From NCBI RefSeq assembly GCF_000941075.1, contig NZ_CP007229.1, forward strand, positions 558,001 through 622,000: DNA of 64,000 nucleotides, read 5' to 3'. Under the pieces are notes generated by a model, which saw nothing but the letters and a program-made list of their open reading frames with translations, made no database searches and was not told the origin of the DNA. The stretch comes from Mesomycoplasma dispar. GTDB taxonomy: Bacteria > Bacillota_I > Bacilli_A > Mycoplasmatales > Metamycoplasmataceae. Both the position numbers and the translations under genes were made by a program. The first letter of the stretch is position 1. Each line of letters opens with the position of its first letter. Below, one piece after another: positions 1-10,413 of the stretch.

Positions 1-2716
1 ATCTTTTTTCACCATTAGCCCAAAATCTGGATGGTGACGAGTGAAATATGACCACATCGGGAATTTTTTGATTAATTCTGTGATGTCAACATAGTCCGAA
101 CTTGTTCCAACGGTTCGAATAATTCCTGATCAAAAATCAGCATAAGTTTGCTTATCTAAATAAGTTGACAGCGTTGCTGAGCGAAAATCCTTTGCAAATT
201 TATCAAGCGCTTCAACTTCATCAGTAACGATTTTTCCGTCTTTGTTAGTGGTAATTTCAAGCGTTTTTGGTTCGGTTTGGTAAATTGTTGAGATTAATTG
301 ACCATTTTTATCAATCGGACCAACTTTGTATCAGTATTTAAGTTTTACTTTTTCTTCATTATTAGAATTTTCAGTTCCATCAACTTTTACAAGAACAGGA
401 TCGACTTCAAAGTTGATGCGATAGTCAAAGTTTGCGCCTAAATTTTCCGATAGAAGTCCAGTTTTGTTAGAATAAACATTTTGATAAAAAGCGACAATAA
501 AATCTGTAAGTGTTTTAATTGGTGCGCGATATTTTTCGCTGTTTTCCTGAATTGTTGGGTCTTTTTCGTCAATTTTTTTCGATTCAGCACGGATTTGTTC
601 GACATAATAATCAAGATTAAAACTAGAATCAACGTTTTTATCCATCAAATCAATAATGTTTTTCAATTTTGGGTGCAAGTAAAAACTATAAGGCATACGG
701 TCTTTTTCTGCTCAATAATTGTTATTAATTGAAACTAGTCAGATGTCTTTTTTGGCTTTCTGATCGGCTTGAATTAAATAATTATTAACTCCCGATTTGT
801 TTTCGATTTTAATTTTTTTCAGTTCCTGGAAAAAATTATGCAAATCAAGATTTTCAGGTCATTTTGTACTTTGGTCAATTAGTTTTAGCCCTTTTAGTCA
901 ATCAAATAGGTACTTTCCGATGAAAAATGTATCTTTTTTCGCAAGCGAGGCATAAAAACGTAACATTTCTTGCTGATTTGGGAATAAAGAAGATAAAATA
1001 TTAACAATTCCGGCAACTTCTTCTTGATAAGTAAAACTTCATTTGGAACGATCGATTAAAGTCTGAACTGGGGGAAGTTGGTAATCTTGAACTAATAATT
1101 TCAGTTTATCTTCGTCAAATTGAACGCCATAGTAACGCGGATTTTCTAAAAGTGATTTTAGTCTTTCAAAATTTTGTGTGCTAACAAGTTTTAAAATTTC
1201 CTCTTTTGGAATTGGAGAAACTTCGTGTTTTACAGCATCATTTTGTTTTAGTTCGAATTTGGTTGCTGCTATTTTTTCAGTTAGTCCGGGATTATTTTTG
1301 AGAATTAAAGCAAAATCACTAACATTTTGTACAAACGGTTTTTTGGCAATTGTTTCATCTTTTTCATTTTTGATTAAAAGGTTGCCAAAAAACTTAAGAC
1401 CAACTTTTTGGTTTTCAAAAGCTAATTTTGTAAGATCAGAATCAACTGTAAAATCAAGTTTAATTTTTGAAAAAAGGTCAAAACTTTTAAGTTGGGAAAT
1501 GTAATTTTTTAACTTAATTTTTGCAAGTAAAGGTGAATTTGTTGCCTGATTTAAAAGGTTTTTATAAAATTTATCCTTTTCAGTTGCACTAGAAAAAACT
1601 TGATTTTTTAAAAAGTTTAAAAATTTTCAACTTGTAACAGACTCAGAATGTATGCTACTTTCATCGCTAAAATTGGTAAAATCTTGTTCTGAAAAAGGGC
1701 TTAATTCGATATCATTTACTAGAGATTCATCTAAAAAAAGACCGCTAAAATCAAGGTCGACTGCAAAACTAAATTTTGCACTGCTTGTTGAATCTTTGGC
1801 AATTTGTTTGGCAAAATCACTGGAAAATTTAGTTTGAAAATAAAGTCTATAAATATTTTTTAACGGCGTTTTGCTAATAAAAGCATTTTTTAGCACTGGT
1901 TCCTTGATAAGTTCAAGCGAATATCGATCTTTTAAAACATCAGCGTCATCGGTGAATTTATTAATTTTACTTGAAAGCAAATTGGTTAGAATTTCATTAA
2001 AATTAAAATATTGATCAAGAATTTTACTCGCATCAGCAGCGGTTTTTGCTGAATTTACTTTGGTTAAAAATTCTTCACTTCGAGTAAGTTTTGCAATTTC
2101 TCTTGAAGTTGATTTTGCAAATTCAGATATAAAATAAGGTCTTAATTTGGAAAATTCGGCTTTTGCAAAACTAGTAAAATTACTTAATGAATAATCAGAA
2201 GTTGAATTATAAGCAATTGTTGCTGTATGCAAATCGGATTTTGCAATTTCGTTATTGTCTAAATTTTGTAAAAGACGGTAATAAATTTTAAATGACTGTT
2301 CTTGATCAACAGGTTCGATGTCGGTAATATCTAATTTAAAATTTTTTCATTGAAAATCATCGTTAAAATTAACGATTTCAAAGTTAGAATTGGAACTTTG
2401 TGCATAAAAATCAAAAAAATCAGATAAGTTTAGGTCTGTTTTTTTTGAACCATCGGAGTTGAAAATCTTGCTTTTTAAACTAAAATAATCTTGACTATCT
2501 TTGCTAATATCATGTTTTAAACTAACTGCACTAATTAGTTTTGCCTGATTTTGTACTTGAAAAAGCGGATCTTTTGCACGTAAGTTAGTTATTAAACTAA
2601 CGGGAATTACAATAATTAAAGTTGATGCTAAAAAAGTTAATCCACTAGTGACTAAAAGTTTTTTTTTTTTTTTTTGTGTGTAGCATTAATAATTCCTTTC
2701 TATTTTCAGTTTTCAT
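1..2716 (-). CDS. P97-like cilium-adhesin paralog, partial, out of frame at a poly-A tract
   Basis: P97-family surface protein. The C-terminus lies beyond the window edge. The reading frame is continuous from 2658 to 1 with TGA as Trp. Family likeness rests on the whole-length pattern shared with P97 (a 'LQNLDNNEIAKSD' segment resembling P97 'LQKLHNGDIAKSD', and the later 'FYQNVYSNKTGLL' block) and on strong similarity to the gene at 13338-16216. The start is the ATG at 2714-2716, which has a strong Shine-Dalgarno (GGAGGCGG); a second in-frame ATG lies at 2684-2686. After a Lys-rich stretch comes one hydrophobic anchor, LLVTSGLTFLAS and onward. The Lys codons sit in an A17 tract that puts the start one base out of frame with the body, so the product as written is a 23-residue peptide. 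No AAKPV/E-type R1 repeats are seen in the visible part. In known family members, P97-like genes are paired with a downstream P102-like gene; here that partner would lie outside the window. Confidence 0.8.
2659..2675 (-). repeat. A17 homopolymer in the signal-anchor region
   Basis: Seventeen T on the plus strand, read as A17 in the P97-like gene. From the ATG at 2716 to the first codon of the body frame (CTT at 2658) there are 58 bases, one more than a multiple of three. A16 or A19 would restore the frame. This is a candidate slipped-strand phase switch, or an assembly length error. Confidence 0.85.
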
Positions 2717-2760
2717 TTCCGCCTCCAATTGCTATTTTCAGTTTATACTTAACAAATCAT

Positions 2761-2766
2761 ATTGTA
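2761..2766 (-). promoter_or_regulatory. Candidate -10 (TACAAT) for the P97-like gene
   Basis: TACAAT on the minus strand, about 45 bases upstream of the ATG at 2716. It is the nearest good -10 match in the intergenic region. No convincing -35 was seen. Confidence 0.4.
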
Positions 2767-3054
2767 CCATATTTTGCAAGGTAATGCTTTAAAATAACGC
2801 AAAAATAAAAAACAAAAATGTTCTTTTTTGCTTTTTATAACCAAACTCACTCAAAGCTAAACTATTTCAGGTTTATTGTTTTTGATTAAATTTTATCACT
2901 TTTAAATATAAATATAATATTTTTCCGATTGTTTTGTTAGTTTTTTCTCATTTTTGGATTTGATATTAGTTTTAACCCCTTTTACTTTACTTGCTTTTTT
3001 AAAAATTGCTTGATAAAAAACACAATTAGCAAACAATTACACTATCAATTGGGG
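2767..3054. other. AT-rich intergenic stretch
   Basis: Between the stop of the secreted-family gene and the promoter of the P97-like gene. I see no ORF, tRNA or clear terminator, only AT-rich sequence with several TATAAT-like matches. Confidence 0.5.
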
Positions 3055-4422
3055 TTATCTAGAACCTCAAGGGAATCCTCAACTACCAAATCTACCACCA
3101 GATTGAGTAATTAGATGTGTATTTTCACCATTTCCTTGTAATTTCAGGTTTAATTTTTTATATATTTGATCACGCCACATTTCTCGAACTCCTGAACCCT
3201 TCACAAGATCAGGATAATTTCTTGCTTGTGATAATTCTCAAAAAGTAACTAAATTTGATTGTTCTTTTTGATTTTTTGGTGTGGGAAGTTTTTCTAAAAA
3301 TAATGTCATTTGCTGTTGGGTAAGTTTATACTTATCTAATCATTCCTGCGGGTTTGAAATATTAAGATTCTTGGATATTTCAGCAACAAACTCGTTTACA
3401 ATTTCTTGATCACCTTTGACACCGCTGGTTGAACTTCCTGAACTGGAGCTTCCAGGATTAGAATTTTGAACTTGTCTTCTTTGTTCTTCTTGTCTTTTTT
3501 TCTCCTGTGCTTGTCTTTCTTCTTCTGCTCTTTGTCTTTCTTCCTCTTCTCTCCTTAATCTTTCTTGTTCTAATCTTTGTTTTTCTTTTTCTTTTTCTTT
3601 TTCTTTACGCTCTTCCTCTTCTTTTTTTATTTTTTCTTCCCTTTGTTTTTGTTGTTCGTCTAATTGTTTTTGTAGTGCTTTTTTCTTTTCTTCTTCGTCT
3701 TTCTCAACTTGTGGCGCTAAAACTAAAGGTTGTGATGTTGGCGGAGTTTCTACAGGTTTTACCGCTTCATTACCAAGAATTGGTGACTGGATTTGTTCAC
3801 TCGCCTTTGGCTCTATAGTTTCTGCCTTTGGAACATCAACAATTATCGCCTGGGTTGGTAGTTCTGGTTTTTTTACTTCTGGAACATTAGGTTTTGGTTC
3901 AGGAGTTCCTGCAATAACAACCTTTTCAGCTACTTGATTTTTTGGTAGTTCCAGTTTTTTCTTATTCTGTTCTGGTTTTGGATTAGGTTTTTTTGGCGGT
4001 AAGAAAAATATTACTTTCGGTTTAGAATTTGAAACAACTTTATCTTTTTTATTTTCATCAGACTTTTGCAAAATTTTGCCAATTACAATTGGTGTTTTTG
4101 TTTGTTTTTCAGCCGAATTCGGTTTTTGGTTTTCCTTTTTTTGTGGCAGAATCTCTGAAATTTCAGGAACAATAATTTTCTTTGGCGCCTTTACATTTTC
4201 ATCTAGTTTTTCTGAGTTTAATAATTCAGTTTTAGTGTTTTCTTTTGCATCTTGCGAGCTTGCCAACGGACTAATTCGTGTTTCAACTTGGACGTTTCGG
4301 CGATTAGTATTTACTTCATTAAATCTAGAAATTGAGTTTTCTGAGGTTAAATAGATCGCAGTTCCAACCGAACCGGCAACAACGGGCACTAGACCCAAAA
4401 TTCATTTAAAAGACCTTCTCAT
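3055..4422 (-). CDS. Anchored secreted protein, 'VETRISPLASSQ' family, intact copy
   Basis: 455 residues, function unknown. The start at 4420-4422 follows AAAGGAAG. Residues 1-8 are MRRSFKWI (W is TGA), followed by a hydrophobic signal anchor of about 20 residues. Then comes a family-conserved segment with VETRISPLASSQ near residue 50. Residues about 70-220 are rich in K, P, E and V with repeated 'PKK' and 'KPELP' motifs. Residues about 230-300 form a highly charged E/K/R/Q coiled-coil-like stretch, then a Ser/Gly linker. The folded C-terminal domain of about 120 residues ends GRFGSWGFPWGSR. It is the only uninterrupted member of a family with copies or remnants at 4437-4838, 5089-6450, 6562-7943, 43235-43345 and 43398-44797. 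The N-terminal layout (short basic start, anchor, Pro/Lys-rich stalk) resembles MIB-type Ig-blocking proteins, but I see no LRR-like Ig-binding part, so a link to that family is only inference. Confidence 0.75.
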
Positions 4423-4439
4423 TTCTAACTTCCTTTCTA
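4073..4439 (-). repeat. Long direct repeat, copy 1 (5' part of the secreted-family gene)
   Basis: About 367 bases covering the 5' leader and first ~115 codons. It is nearly identical to 6101-6467, with only scattered substitutions, while the sequences downstream of both diverge. This points to recent duplication or gene conversion confined to the 5' ends. Confidence 0.8.
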
Positions 4440-4838
4440 GATCTTAATTTTGTTAAGATTTGTTAACCTGATCTGCCGAGATTGCTTCAGTCCATCCTCG
4501 CCAACTTGAACTTTAAAACTATGGCCAGAAAGTGTTTGGCTAAACGATCCAACTGGTTTTTCGGGTATTTTTGGTAAAACTGGAACAATAATTTTTTCAC
4601 TTTTTTCAGTCGGTTTTTGTTCACTTAACTTTTCCGTTTTTTGCTTTAATTCACTATCTTTGGGAGTTTGAAAGCGGACTAACTCTGGTCTCAACACTAA
4701 TTTTTTGGGAATTAGTGTTGAGTTTGTTAAAATTAGTAACTGAATTTGTGGAAGTTAAAAAAAATTATTGTCCCAAATGATCCGACTGCAATTGCTGCTA
4801 ATGATAAAAATTCATTTAAAAGATTGTCAAATATTTAT
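4437..4838 (-). pseudogene. Remnant of a 'VETRISPLASSQ' family gene
   Basis: Traces of the family N-terminus are readable in several frames. 'QSFKWIF' appears near 4815, then an 'LAAIAVGSFGTI' anchor in a second frame, then 'TNSVTNFNKLNTNSQKISVETRVSPLSNSQ' split across a further shift. An 86-codon open frame ending TAG at 4437-4439 begins near 4697. Its end, 'FSQTLSGHSFKVQVGEDG', resembles the C-terminus of the copy at 6562-7943 ('FNRVSGGTSFIINLDENG'). So N- and C-terminal parts remain with a large internal deletion, no start codon and at least two frameshifts. Its stop lies 15 bases upstream of the intact copy at 3055-4422. Confidence 0.75.
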
Positions 4839-5088
4839 TCGTTTTCTGGAATTATCTACTCAAAATAAATGTTGATAATGAACAAAAAACAAAATAAAAA
4901 CTTAAACATAAAAATATACTATTATTTTAACATAAAATAGTAAAGTATGAAAAAAATTTTAAAAAAACTAAACTATAGCTTTTTAGTAACTTTTTTTAAA
5001 AAGGCGATTTAATTAAATTTTTCGTTGTTTATATTAGTCAAAAAATTATAGCATAAATTAGAAAAAATCAAGAGGATTAGCGAGAATT

Positions 5089-6450
5089 TTAAGGATGATC
5101 GCTACCACGTAATACACCGCCAGATTGGGTAATTATTTTCGCATTATCACCATTTCCAGTCATTTTTAAGTTTAGCTTATTATTTATTTGTTCACGTCAT
5201 ATTTTTCGAACATCTTCAGTAATCGACAACCATGATGTTGCTGGTGATAAAACCCAATTCCTTGCATGCGACAACACCCAAAAGGAAGATATATTTGATA
5301 TTTCTTTATCGTTTCTTGGTGTTGGAAGATTTTCTAAAAATTTTGTCAATTGCCAATCAGCAAGAGGATATTTATCTACTCAAACTTGCGGATCTGAAAC
5401 GCCAAGATCTTTGTTCATCTCGCTAATAAGCCCATCAACAACTGAATCGCCAGTATTAATTCCGGCAGTTGAACTTCCTAAATTAGGTGTTACTGTTGCA
5501 TTTTTTAGCCTTTCCTCTTCCTCTTGTCTTCTTTTTGCCTCTTCATTAGCTAATCGTTCCGCCTCTTCTTTATGTTGTTTTTCTTCCTGTTCTTTTTTCT
5601 CTTTTCCCGTTGTAGTCTTTCTTTTTCTTCTTGCTCTTGTTTTTGTTTTTGTTTTTGTTCTTCCGCTAGTTGTTTTTGTCTTACCTCTTCTTCCTGTTTT
5701 TTACGTTCTTTTTCTTGCTCTTCTTCAGGTTTAACCTGTGGAAGAGTAACTTGTGGAGCAGCAGGGGGTTTTTTCGGTCTTGACCTCTTCAGGTGCTAGA
5801 ATTGGCGATTCAACTGGTGGTTTATCAATTTTAGATTTTTCAATATTTTGTTTTGGCGTTTCGGTAATAACCGCCTGCACTGGTAATTCTGGCTGTTTAA
5901 CCTTTGGAATTTTTGATTCTGGATTATCTTTGTCAGCAATAACAACTTTTTCGTTTCTACGCTCTTTTGGCGTTTGCTGCTTTTCCTTTTCTTTTGGCTC
6001 TAGATCAGTTTTTTTAGGTGGTAAGAAAATGACTACTCCTGGGTTAGTTTTTGGAACAACCTCTTTTTCTTTTTTCTTATCAACATTAGATTTGGGCGGA
6101 ATTTTGCCAATTACAATTGGTGTTTTTGTTTGTTTTTCAGCCGAATTCGGTTTTTGGTTTTCCTTTTTTTGTGGCGGAATCTCTGAACTTTCAGGAACAA
6201 TAATTTTCTTTGGCGCCTTCACATTTTCATCTAGTTTTTCTGGGCTTAATAATTCAGTTTTAGTGTTTTCTTTTGCATCTTGCGAACTTGCCAACGGACT
6301 AATTCGTGTTTCAACTTGGATGTTTTGGCGATTAGTATTTACCTCGCTAAAACTAGAAATAGAATTTTCTGAAGTTAGATAAACGGCAGTACCCACTGAA
6401 GTGGCGACAATTGGTAATAGACCCAAAATTCATTTAAAAGACCTTCTCAT
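5089..6450 (-). pseudogene. 'VETRISPLASSQ' family gene with two compensating frameshifts
   Basis: The start at 6448-6450 has the same leader and MRRSFKWI N-terminus as the intact copy. The first frame runs to a TAA near 5730, after 'APEEVKTEKTP'. A one-base surplus at the run of five C (plus-strand G at about 5763-5767) shifts out of the frame that continues 'PAAPQVTLPQVKPEEE'. A second, opposite shift near 5600-5615 is needed to reach 'EQEEKQHKEEAERL' and the C-terminal domain, which ends at the TAA at 5089-5091. Total length is divisible by three (1362), so the two shifts cancel. The C-terminal domain matches that of the intact copy (LTKFLENLPTPRND, ITQSGG). It is either a broken gene or carries two sequence errors in low-complexity DNA. 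Confidence 0.75.
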
Positions 6451-6467
6451 TTTTAACTTACTTTCTA
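6101..6467 (-). repeat. Long direct repeat, copy 2 (5' part of the secreted-family gene)
   Basis: Partner of 4073-4439, at a constant offset of 2028 bases. It includes the Shine-Dalgarno region, the anchor and the VETRISPLASSQ segment. Confidence 0.8.
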
Positions 6468-6561
6468 TAATTTTAATTGAAAATTTTATTTAGAATTTAT
6501 AAAACTATTGTTTTTAGGAGAAAATAATAGTTTAATTTAGTATTTTTTAATATCTTGATTT

Positions 6562-7943
6562 TTATGAAGCAGAAGTTCAATCGCTATTACCATTTTCATC
6601 TAAGTTTATAATAAATGAAGTTCCACCAGAAACTCTGTTGAAAGGACCAATTTCAGGTTTTTTAATTATATTTAAAACCTTTCTTAATTCATTCCTTAAC
6701 TGTTCAATTTTAGTTCGTGATGTTGACAATCCTGGATTAAAATGATAATAATTGTTTTCCCAAAGATTAAGCAAATAACCTGATTGTTCTTCAGTTATTG
6801 GCGTTGCTGTTTTAGCGATTTTTTCTTTAAAAAGGTTCATTTGCGCTTGATCTGCAAAACGAAAATCGCTTAAACGATTTTTTGCCGCCCATCAAGTTGT
6901 TTTTACTTCAGAAGATTCATTGCCGATTGGTTTATTTAACAAAGTTTGAAGATCTTTTTCTACGTCTTTAATAATTCACTCGACTGCTTTTTCAGGAGTT
7001 TCTGGTTCAGAAGGCGTTTCTGCTATAACAGTTTTACTTGGTTCTTCAATTCTTTCTTCAGGTTTAGCCTTTTCTTCAACCTTTTTTGCTGGTTTATCAG
7101 TTTCTTTAGTTTTACTAGAATCTTGCCCTTTTGTTTTAAGTTGATCCTGAATTTTTACTTCGGTTTCAGACTGATTTTCTTCCTGTTTTTCTTTTTTTTC
7201 AGGTTCTTTTTCCGGATTTTGCTGTGGGTTGACAACGGTTATTGTCGATACATTCGGCACCGTTTCTTGAACTTGACTATCTTTTGGCGCTACATTAGTA
7301 TTGCCTACAACGGTTGAATTAGGAGAAGATTCGCTTTGAGTTGGTTTTTCAGTTCTTTTGTCATTTACAACCACAACTTTTTGCACAATTGGCGTGCTTT
7401 GATTTTGCGAATTAACAGCTTTAGGAACTTTTTTTCCCAAAAGCGCCACTAAATCTTGACTTTTTTTAACTTCCTGTTCTGAATTTGCTAAATTTTTACT
7501 AGTTTCTCGTTTAGTTCTAATTGTTTTTATATCAGGATTTGCTAATAAAATTTGCGGTTGTTTTATCGTTTTTGCTCAACTTTTGTTTTAGCAAGATCTT
7601 GTTTGTTTGTCAACAAAATCGCTGGTGAAGTTAAGTTTTTCGGTTTTTGAACTTTTTTTAACTCCTTTGGGATTTGTGTCAAAACCGGAGTAATAATTTT
7701 CTTGGTTTTAGCAACAGGTTCATCTAATGGTTTTTGGTTATTTAACTTTTCAGTTTTTAGATTAGTTTCGTTATCTTGCGAGTTAGCCAACGGACTAATT
7801 CGGGTTTCAACACTAACTTTTTTTCCATTAGTATTTTCGCCAAAATTAGAAACTAAATTTTCGGAAGTCAAATAAATTGTAGCAGCAACTGACCCGACCG
7901 CGAGCGGAGTTAAAGTTAAGACTCACTTTAAAGATCGTCGCAT
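6562..7943 (-). pseudogene. 'VETRISPLASSQ' family gene with one frameshift
   Basis: The start at 7941-7943 gives MRRSLKWV, an anchor, then VSVETRISPLANSQ. The first frame stops at a TAA near 7565 after 'KTKVEQKR'. A single missing base in the 'CAAAAACG' run there would join it to the next frame (IKQPQILLANPD, then KNLANSEQEVKKSQ and onward), which is open to the TAA at 6562-6564. Span length is 1382, one short of a multiple of three, which agrees. The C-terminal domain ends 'FNRVSGGTSFIINLDENGNSDWTSAS'. This type differs from the C-terminus of the 3055-4422 copy but matches the pseudogene at 43398-44797, so the family has at least two C-terminal types. Confidence 0.75.
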
Positions 7944-8157
7944 ATTTATTTAATTCCTCATTTTTAAATTATGTTATAATGAACCAAAACTGAATAAAAA
8001 CTAAAAGATATGAAAGTAAAAGTATCTTTACCTAGAATAAATTTTAACACAAATTAGCATAAAAAAATAAAAAAAGTCAAAAAGATTTTCAACATAAAAT
8101 CAACCTAGTTTGGCAAAAAAGTATATGCAAGTAAATTGGCAAAGTACATAAAATTAC
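7944..8157. other. AT-rich intergenic stretch
   Basis: Lies between the ackA terminator and the secreted-family gene transcribed to the left. It holds TATAAT-like sequences (for example minus-strand CATTATAAC-type sequence near 7975). I see nothing else in it. Confidence 0.4.
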
Positions 8158-8195
8158 AAAAACAAGACTTCTTTATAAGAAAGTCTTGTTTTTTT
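8158..8195 (-). terminator. Terminator after ackA
   Basis: A stem pairs AAAAACAAGACTT with AAGTCTTGTTTTT over a short loop, with T-runs on both sides. It sits just past the ackA stop. Confidence 0.8.
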
Positions 8196-8217
8196 TAGTT
8201 TAAATTAAATTTTTGAA

Positions 8218-9426
8218 TTAGTTAGCTCAAACTTTAAGGGCGTTTTTGGCAATTAAAAGTTCCTCATTTGTTTTAATTACAAAAATTTCAAGATCGGATT
8301 CAGTGGCAGAAATTTTCTCAATTGGGCCAAAAGTCGGAATTGGCTTTGTGTTTTTTTCATAATCAAGTACTAAATTTAGTTTTGGTAGACTAATTTTTTC
8401 AATAATTGACTTGCGAATAAAAGCGGAATTCTCACCAACACCACCAGTAAAAACTAATGCTTGAATGTCTTTACCGACTTTATTAATGTAATTTACAAGG
8501 TAGTCAACAATTTTTTGGACATAAACTTCAAGTGCAAAACTTGCATCAACATTACCGTTTTCGGCAGCATTAATTACATCGCGAAGATCAGAAGAAATAC
8601 CAGATAAACCTAAAAGCCCAGATTTTTTATTCAAAAGTTGGTCAATTTCACTAAACGAAAAATTAGCTTCGGTTGCCAAATAAGGCAAAATTGATGGATC
8701 AACATCGCCACTACGAGTTCCCATCGCCACACCAGCAAGCGGCGTCATTCCCATTGAAGTATCAACTGATGCTGAATCTTTAATTGCGCAAAGGGAAATT
8801 CCGTTACCAATGTGCATATTAACAAAATTTACCTTATCAGAATTATAAATTTTTTCTACTTGTGTGCTAATGAATTTATGGGAAATACCGTGAAAACCGT
8901 ATTTTCTAATTCCGTATTTTTTAGCAATTTCTTTATCAATTGGATAAGTATAGTTTAATTTCGGAATTGATGCATGAAAAGCAGTATCAAAACTTGCGCC
9001 TAATTTTGCTTTTGGTAGCAATTTTTTAATTGCTTCGATTGTTGCAAGTGCACCAGGGTTATGTAAAGGAGCAAATTTTGATGCTTCTTCGATTTTAGCG
9101 ATTGCATTTGCATCTAATTTCGCTGGCGAATTAAAACTAGCTCCACCGTGGACAATGCGAAAACCGACAAGTTCAAACTCACTAAGATCTTCAACTAGTT
9201 TATTTTCTTGTCAAATTGCAATTTGCTTTTCAAGTGCCTCGGTGTGGTTAGCAAAATTAGCACTGAATTTATAGTCTTTTTCCAAAAAAGTCATCTTGAT
9301 TAGTCCGTTGTCAAGACCAATTCGTTCGATTAGGCCAACACCAAGAAGTTCGAGATTATCTTTTTGAAAAATTTGTCATTTAATTGATGAAGATCCGGCG
9401 TTAATTACTAAAATTTTTCAAATCAT
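8218..9426 (-). CDS. ackA: Acetate kinase
   Basis: 402 residues, the usual family length. It interconverts acetyl phosphate + ADP and acetate + ATP, the last ATP-yielding step of mycoplasma pyruvate catabolism. Family landmarks are the N-terminal phosphate-binding 'NAGSSSIKW', 'RIVHGG', 'HNPGAL', 'ASFDTAFH', 'HIGNGIS', 'DTSMGMTPL', 'GTRSGDVDP' and 'FTGGVGENSAFIR'. Three TGA codons encode Trp, including one two codons before the stop. The ATG overlaps the TAA of pta by one base (TAATG), and its ribosome site (AAAAGGA) lies inside pta, so the two are translationally coupled. Confidence 0.97.
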
Positions 9427-10379
9427 TATTTTTCCTTTTCAACTTGGAGTGCACTAATTAAGACGGTATTGAAAACATCTTCAACTGTTGCGCCACGAGA
9501 TAAGTCATTAATTGGAGCATCGATTCCAGTAATTATTGGTCCGATTGCGCCAAAACCACCAAGTCTTTGCGCAATTTTATAGCCGATATTTCCAGCATCA
9601 AGGTTTGGGAAAATTAAGACATTAGCATTTGTAGCCACATTTTCACCGTATTTTTGGCGGCGAACTTGTGTATCAAGGGCAGCATCGAATTGAATTTCAC
9701 CATAGGCTTCGATTGGTGAAGTTGCATTAAACATTTGTGTCGCTCTTGCAACTACATCTGATTGTGGTGATTTTGCTGATCCTTTTGTTGAAAAAGATAG
9801 AAATGCTGGTTTTGGATCAAAACCTAATTGCAATGCAAAATCAAGGGCATTTTTAGCAATATCAACAAGTTGATTCTCATTTGGGGCAATATTTACCGAA
9901 ATATCACTAAATAAATATTTTTTTTCGTCTTTGTGCATTATCATCACGGAAGAAATTGTTTTAATATTTGGTTTTGGCCCGATAATTTTAAAAGCAGCAC
10001 GTAAAATCTCGGCAGTTGGATAATTAAGTCCACCAACAACAGCGTCCACTTTTTTATTTTTAAGTAACATTGTTCCGTAAAAAGCATTAGATTCAAATTG
10101 CATTTCTGCTGATTCAAGTGTTTCTTTACCTTTACGTAGTTTTACAAATTGTTTGATGAATTCTAACTTTTCATCATAGTCAACAACATATTGCTCGATT
10201 TCAAGATTTGAAATTAGTTCATCAACTAGTAAAACTGGTTTTACTAAATTTTGTTCCTTTAACATTTTCGCTGCTGCAATTGCGCGTTCATCTTCCCCGT
10301 CAATAATTAGAACTGAACGCAAGCTTTTGACTTCATTTTGTTGTTCAAGTCGCGCTTGAAGATATTCTTGGTATGTCAT
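9426..10379 (-). CDS. pta: Phosphate acetyltransferase
   Basis: 317 residues, a short single-domain Pta. It transfers acetyl from acetyl-CoA to phosphate, giving acetyl phosphate for AckA. Recognisable motifs are 'DGEDERAIAAAKML', 'DAVVGGLNYPTAEILRAA', 'FLSFSTKGSAKSPQSD' and the C-terminal 'RLGGFGAIGPIITGIDAPINDLSRGATVEDV'-type block. The start ATG follows TTTGGAGAAAA. It heads a two-gene operon with ackA. A hairpin overlapping its -10 lies 35-57 bases upstream. Confidence 0.96.
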   Translation of the reverse strand: MTYQEYLQARLEQQNEVKSLRSVLIIDGEDERAIAAAKMLKEQNLVKPVLLVDELISNLEIEQYVVDYDEKLEFIKQFVKLRKGKETLESAEMQFESNAFYGTMLLKNKKVDAVVGGLNYPTAEILRAAFKIIGPKPNIKTISSVMIMHKDEKKYLFSDISVNIAPNENQLVDIAKNALDFALQLGFDPKPAFLSFSTKGSAKSPQSDVVARATQMFNATSPIEAYGEIQFDAALDTQVRRQKYGENVATNANVLIFPNLDAGNIGYKIAQRLGGFGAIGPIITGIDAPINDLSRGATVEDVFNTVLISALQVEKEK

Positions 10380-10413
10380 TTTTTCTCCAAAGTTGTCTAA
10401 ATTAACTATTAAA

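Noticed and set aside
1..2716. R1/R2 cilium-binding repeats of P97
   Set aside because: No AAKPV/E or EGTPNQGK-type tandem repeats are present in the visible part of this gene or in the paralog at 13338-16216.
5411..5799. Plus-strand open frames with Ser/Phe/Leu-rich products
   Set aside because: They are antisense shadows of the E/K/Q-rich coiled-coil part of the minus-strand gene.
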